Positions 6,418-8,609 of a stretch of 8,609 bases of DNA are shown in pieces. The stretch comes from DATKYV01 sp035528275 (GTDB taxonomy: Bacteria; Acidobacteriota; Terriglobia; UBA7540): positions 1 through 8,609 of the forward strand of contig DATKYV010000105.1 in assembly GCA_035528275.1 (NCBI GenBank), given 5' to 3'. The position numbers and the translations under genes are program-made. The number at the start of each line of letters is the position of its first letter. Within the stretch, counting starts at the first letter, position 1. The notes below the pieces were generated by a model. It saw only the letters and a program-made list of their open reading frames with translations, ran no database searches and had not been told where the DNA came from.

Positions 6418-6930
6418 GCGCGAGCAAGCCTGTAAGCCGAATTCTGTGTCCGTCAGTCGACGGATGGCAATCATTCATCTAGGCCCGGCATTGCTGACGG
6501 GCTCAAGCGACCTACCCGAGGGTAGCCCCCCGTTGCGCCAGCCACGAGGGCGGCGCGCACGGGGTTGCGGAGCGGGCCACTCCTCCCCTCCTATTTGGTC
6601 TTGCTCCGTGTGGGGTTTGCCCTGCCCCCGATCTCGCGACCGGGGCGGTGCGCTCTTACATTGAGCCCCCGTGGGGACCGCACCTTTTCACCCTTACCCA
6701 GTCTCAACCCCGGCAAGCCGGAGGAGAACCGGGCGGTATGTTTTCTGTGGCACTTTCCGTGCCTGAGGCGTACGTCCCGATGAATCGGGAATCCCCCTCA
6801 AACCCTCGCCGTTAGCGAGCACACTGCCCTGCGGAGTTCGGACTTTCCTCTCCCCCACCCATGCCAAGCCCGTCCCGCTAAGCGGGACGAGCCGCTCGGA
6901 CGGGGCAGCGATCGCCCGGCTTGCTCGCGC
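6418..6930 (-). ncRNA. rnpB: RNase P RNA, bacterial type A
   Basis: Catalytic RNA that removes the 5' leader from tRNA precursors, working with the protein RnpA (not in this window). Recognised on the - strand by GAGGAAAGTCCG (6850-6839, CR-I), GTAAGAGCGCACC (6659-6647), GGAGCAAGACCAAATAG (about 6607-6591), GGGTAGGTCGCTTGAGCC (about 6518-6501), GCCTAGATGAATGA (6484-6471) and ACAGAATTCGGCTTA (6447-6433, CR-V). The ends are set by P1, a perfect 13-bp helix between 6918-6930 and 6418-6430. The P4 pseudoknot forms between AAG(U)CCGAA (6845-6837) and UUCGGCUU (6441-6434), with the universal bulged U; compared with E. coli CCGGG/CCCGG the pairs have changed together. At about 513 bases it is much longer than the 377 of E. 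coli. Extra material includes a hairpin TCCCGAT/ATCGGGA (6775-6790) and a 17-base insertion at 6660-6676. P12 has a GCGA loop. The upstream promoter predicts a start at 6930, exactly the start of P1. Confidence 0.97.
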
Positions 6931-6937
6931 AAATTCC

Positions 6938-6966
6938 ATGATAGTCTCCTCGGAGGAGGCGGTCAA
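6938..6966 (-). promoter_or_regulatory. Sigma-70 promoter of rnpB
   Basis: On the - strand: TTGACC (6966-6961) as -35, exactly 17 bases, then TATCAT (6943-6938) as -10. Seven bases further is 6930, the first base of the P1 helix, so promoter and RNA end agree. The spacer contains a perfect dyad CTCCTC-G-GAGGAG (6946-6958), which could be a protein site or just compositional. Confidence 0.8.
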
Positions 6967-7003
6967 ACCGTTCCCGGTGGGACGAGGAGCGCTTGGCACG
7001 GCT

Positions 7004-8374
7004 ATGAAGACAGGCTGCCGGCGCGCTCCAGGCAAGACGACACTCATGCCAAGGGCTCAAAAGCTCCGAATGTTCGTGACGATTCTGGCGGCCTTCGTTT
7101 CTTTCGCGCCGGTGATGGTCGCAGCGCCGGTGGGATTCCAGAACGAAGCGCCTCCCTCGGATTCCGCAAGCCGGGCGAAATCTCTCCTTTCCAGCGCCGA
7201 TGAGACGCTGGCTGAAATGAGCCGCATCACCGGTCTGGCCATCAAGGCCCCGCTCGAAAAGCAAATCGTGTCGCGCCCGGAAATCGAGAAGTATCTCCGT
7301 GAAAATCTGCACGCCGAATACACCGAGGAAGAGATCCACGCGCAGGAGGCCCTGCTCAAAGCCCTGGGGTTGGTATCGCCGGAGTTCGATCTGGAAAAGT
7401 TTGTCATCAACTTCTACACCGAGCAGGCCGCCGGGGTCTACGACCCGCGCCGGAAGGTCATGCTGATCGCCGATTGGCTTGAACCGGATTTGCAGAGGCT
7501 GGTCCTCGCGCACGAGCTTACGCACGCTCTCCAGGACCAGAACTTTGATATTACGCGGTTCCTTCACGGCGTCCGCTCGAACCAGGACGCCACAACCGCC
7601 CGCCAGTCGGTCGCCGAAGGTTTCGCCACGGCCGCCATGATGCAGTCCATGATGGGCGGCATCGATCTCAGCCATATGCCGTCACTCGAGCCGCTGCTCG
7701 CCGGTTTGGTGGGCAAGCAGATGGAAGAATTCCCCGCATTCACCAACGCCCCCTTCTTCTTCCGGCTTCAGGCGCTCTTCCCCTACACCCGCGGGATGAC
7801 GTTTGTGCAGGCCGGCCTGGCGCGCGGCGGGTGGAAGAAGCTGAGTGAACTCTTCGAACATCCGCCCTCGAGCACCAAGGAAATCTTTGAGCCGCGGTTC
7901 TATTTCGACGGAAAGACGCTGCCCGAGATTTCCCTGCCGCGGCCCCAGCCGCTCGAACGCATCGCCGGATTGCGCTTGCTCGAGGAAAACGTCATGGGGC
8001 AGCTCGGCTACTACTCGCTCCTCGGCCAGTTGATTTCCGAAAGCGAGGCGAAGCAAGTCGCCCCCGGCTGGCTCGCCGACCGCTATATCCTTTACGAATA
8101 CGAAGACGCCGCGCCCCCGCGATACGCTCTGGTTGCCCGCACGCGCTGGGCGAGCTCTGAATCCGCGCTCGCCTTCTTCCGCGACTACCACACCATCCTG
8201 GGCCGCAAGTACCCGGGACTCACGCCCGATAGCCGCTCCACCACCGACCTCTATGTGGGCACAGCCACAACCGGCGCAGTAATGCTCCTGCGCCGCGGCG
8301 ACGAGGTGCTCTGGGCGGAGGGCATCCCCGCGGGTGCAGCCGAGGCGATGCTGGTGTGGCTGCGCGCGCTGTAG
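7004..8374 (+). CDS. Putative secreted or membrane-anchored zinc metallopeptidase (HExxH, gluzincin-like)
   Basis: 456 residues from the ATG at 7004. A hydrophobic stretch at residues 23-42 after a basic region looks like a signal peptide or anchor. HELTH (170-174) sits in LVLAHELTHALQDQ and is followed, 31 residues after the last His, by the Glu of VAEGFATAA (E205). This HExxH...E arrangement is typical of gluzincin peptidases, with two His and one Glu binding zinc and E171 as catalytic base. Just before it, GVYDPRRKVMLI is the strand usually found upstream of such helices. The remaining 250 residues match no domain I can name; substrate unknown. Start is uncertain: the open frame runs from 6938, but that ATG overlaps the rnpB promoter. 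GAGGAG at 6984-6989 is 14 bases before 7004, and the ATG at 7046 would give a more compact signal peptide. Divergent from rnpB. Confidence 0.72.
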   Translation: MKTGCRRAPGKTTLMPRAQKLRMFVTILAAFVSFAPVMVAAPVGFQNEAPPSDSASRAKSLLSSADETLAEMSRITGLAIKAPLEKQIVSRPEIEKYLRENLHAEYTEEEIHAQEALLKALGLVSPEFDLEKFVINFYTEQAAGVYDPRRKVMLIADWLEPDLQRLVLAHELTHALQDQNFDITRFLHGVRSNQDATTARQSVAEGFATAAMMQSMMGGIDLSHMPSLEPLLAGLVGKQMEEFPAFTNAPFFFRLQALFPYTRGMTFVQAGLARGGWKKLSELFEHPPSSTKEIFEPRFYFDGKTLPEISLPRPQPLERIAGLRLLEENVMGQLGYYSLLGQLISESEAKQVAPGWLADRYILYEYEDAAPPRYALVARTRWASSESALAFFRDYHTILGRKYPGLTPDSRSTTDLYVGTATTGAVMLLRRGDEVLWAEGIPAGAAEAMLVWLRAL

Positions 8375-8398
8375 CGCCTCTACGCCACGGGATATCCT

Positions 8399-8427
8399 TT
8401 GACCCCAGGGCTTTGGCGTGTTATTGT
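8399..8427 (+). promoter_or_regulatory. Sigma-70 promoter of the antitoxin gene
   Basis: TTGACC (8399-8404), a 17-base spacer and TATTGT (8422-8427), 5/6 and 4/6 matches to consensus. Transcription would begin near 8435, giving a leader of about 26 bases. The -10 overlaps the first of two tandem 9-base repeats, as expected for an autorepressed toxin-antitoxin promoter. Confidence 0.55.
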
Positions 8428-8443
8428 TAAACATGTTAAACAT
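8426..8443 (+). promoter_or_regulatory. Tandem 9-base repeats, probable antitoxin operator
   Basis: GTTAAACAT occurs twice head to tail (8426-8434 and 8435-8443), overlapping the -10 and the expected RNA start. The core TGTTAAACA is nearly palindromic. Ribbon-helix-helix antitoxins commonly bind such short repeated sites in their own promoters; here that role is inferred from position and from the gene that follows. Confidence 0.55.
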
Positions 8444-8460
8444 CGGAGGAGTTGGCAACA

Positions 8461-8609
8461 ATGCTGGGAATTCGCCTGGAGCCCGCCCTGGAAAAGCGGC
8501 TCGAGAAACTCGCCAAGAAGACAGGTCGCAGCAAGAGCTATTACGCGCGTGAGGCGATCCGCCAATACCTCGAAGAACGCGAAGACTACCTTCTAGGCCT
8601 CAGCGTCCT
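8461..8609 (+). CDS. Ribbon-helix-helix antitoxin, RelB/CopG-like (cut by window edge)
   Basis: The first 49 codons are present. The ATG at 8461 has AGGAG (8447-8451) 9 bases before it. The sequence shows a short beta strand (LGIRLEP), then two helices with the turn TGRSKSYYAREAI between and into them, then QYLEEREDYLL. This is the pattern of RelB-type ribbon-helix-helix antitoxins, in which the strand pairs in a dimer and inserts into the major groove of the operator. In such pairs a RelE/ParE-family toxin gene usually follows directly; it would lie beyond the window, so the pairing is unproven. The tandem repeats in its promoter support autoregulation. A solitary transcription regulator is the alternative. 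Confidence 0.75.
   Translation, partial: MLGIRLEPALEKRLEKLAKKTGRSKSYYAREAIRQYLEEREDYLLGLSV

Noticed and set aside
6149..6664. Open frames on the + strand across 6149-6664
   Set aside because: They run across rnpB, a clear RNA gene, and its structured flank; no recognisable domain.
6938..7003. Peptidase start at the ATG at 6938
   Set aside because: No ribosome site precedes it, it overlaps the rnpB -10, and it would put over 40 non-hydrophobic residues before the signal segment.
8366..8377. GCGC-TGTA-GCGC hairpin over the peptidase stop codon as a terminator
   Set aside because: Only 4 bp and no T-tract follows.

Overview
The window is GC-rich, gene-dense bacterial DNA that looks like Acidobacteriota (moderate confidence). 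The pointers are a LiaF/DUF4097-type envelope gene cluster, a large outer-membrane DUF5916 protein with an N-terminal CBM9-like domain, a Bacillus-like class II aroA, and a highly diverged type A RNase P RNA. No rRNA, tRNA, CRISPR array or transposase is visible.

Left arm (1-2277, + strand): four genes in a row, probably one operon of membrane and envelope-stress-type proteins. Two are tandem paralogous small proteins with one membrane anchor and a charged coiled coil (the first is cut by the window edge). The third is a 70-residue two-helix LiaI/LiaF-like protein. The fourth is a 530-residue protein with three membrane helices and a DUF4097 beta-repeat domain. A hairpin covers part of the Shine-Dalgarno sequence of the last gene.

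Middle (2292-6161, - strand): aroA (EPSP synthase, shikimate pathway) converges on the DUF4097 gene with a 14-base gap. Upstream of aroA is a 247-base gene-free stretch with a 7-base tandem repeat and several inverted repeats. Next comes the DUF5916 outer-membrane protein gene. Its reading frame stops early, and the expected C-terminus lies intact in another frame 44 bases further on, so the gene carries a frameshift (real or a sequencing error).

Right arm (6162-8609): 6162-6417 has no gene but shows strong, partly competing hairpins and a possible promoter on the - strand. The RNase P RNA gene rnpB occupies about 6418-6930 on the - strand, with a 13-bp P1 helix, a well-formed P4 pseudoknot and a textbook promoter. 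Diverging from it on the + strand is a secreted or membrane-anchored putative zinc peptidase (HELTH-X30-E). The window ends in the start of a ribbon-helix-helix (RelB-like) antitoxin gene, with a promoter overlapped by two tandem 9-base repeats that look like its autoregulatory operator. The partner toxin, if any, lies beyond the window.

The items most worth a second look are the 17-base insertion in a normally near-invariant part of RNase P RNA, the frameshifted DUF5916 C-terminus, the RBS-covering hairpin before the DUF4097 gene, and the structured leader between rnpB and the DUF5916 gene.
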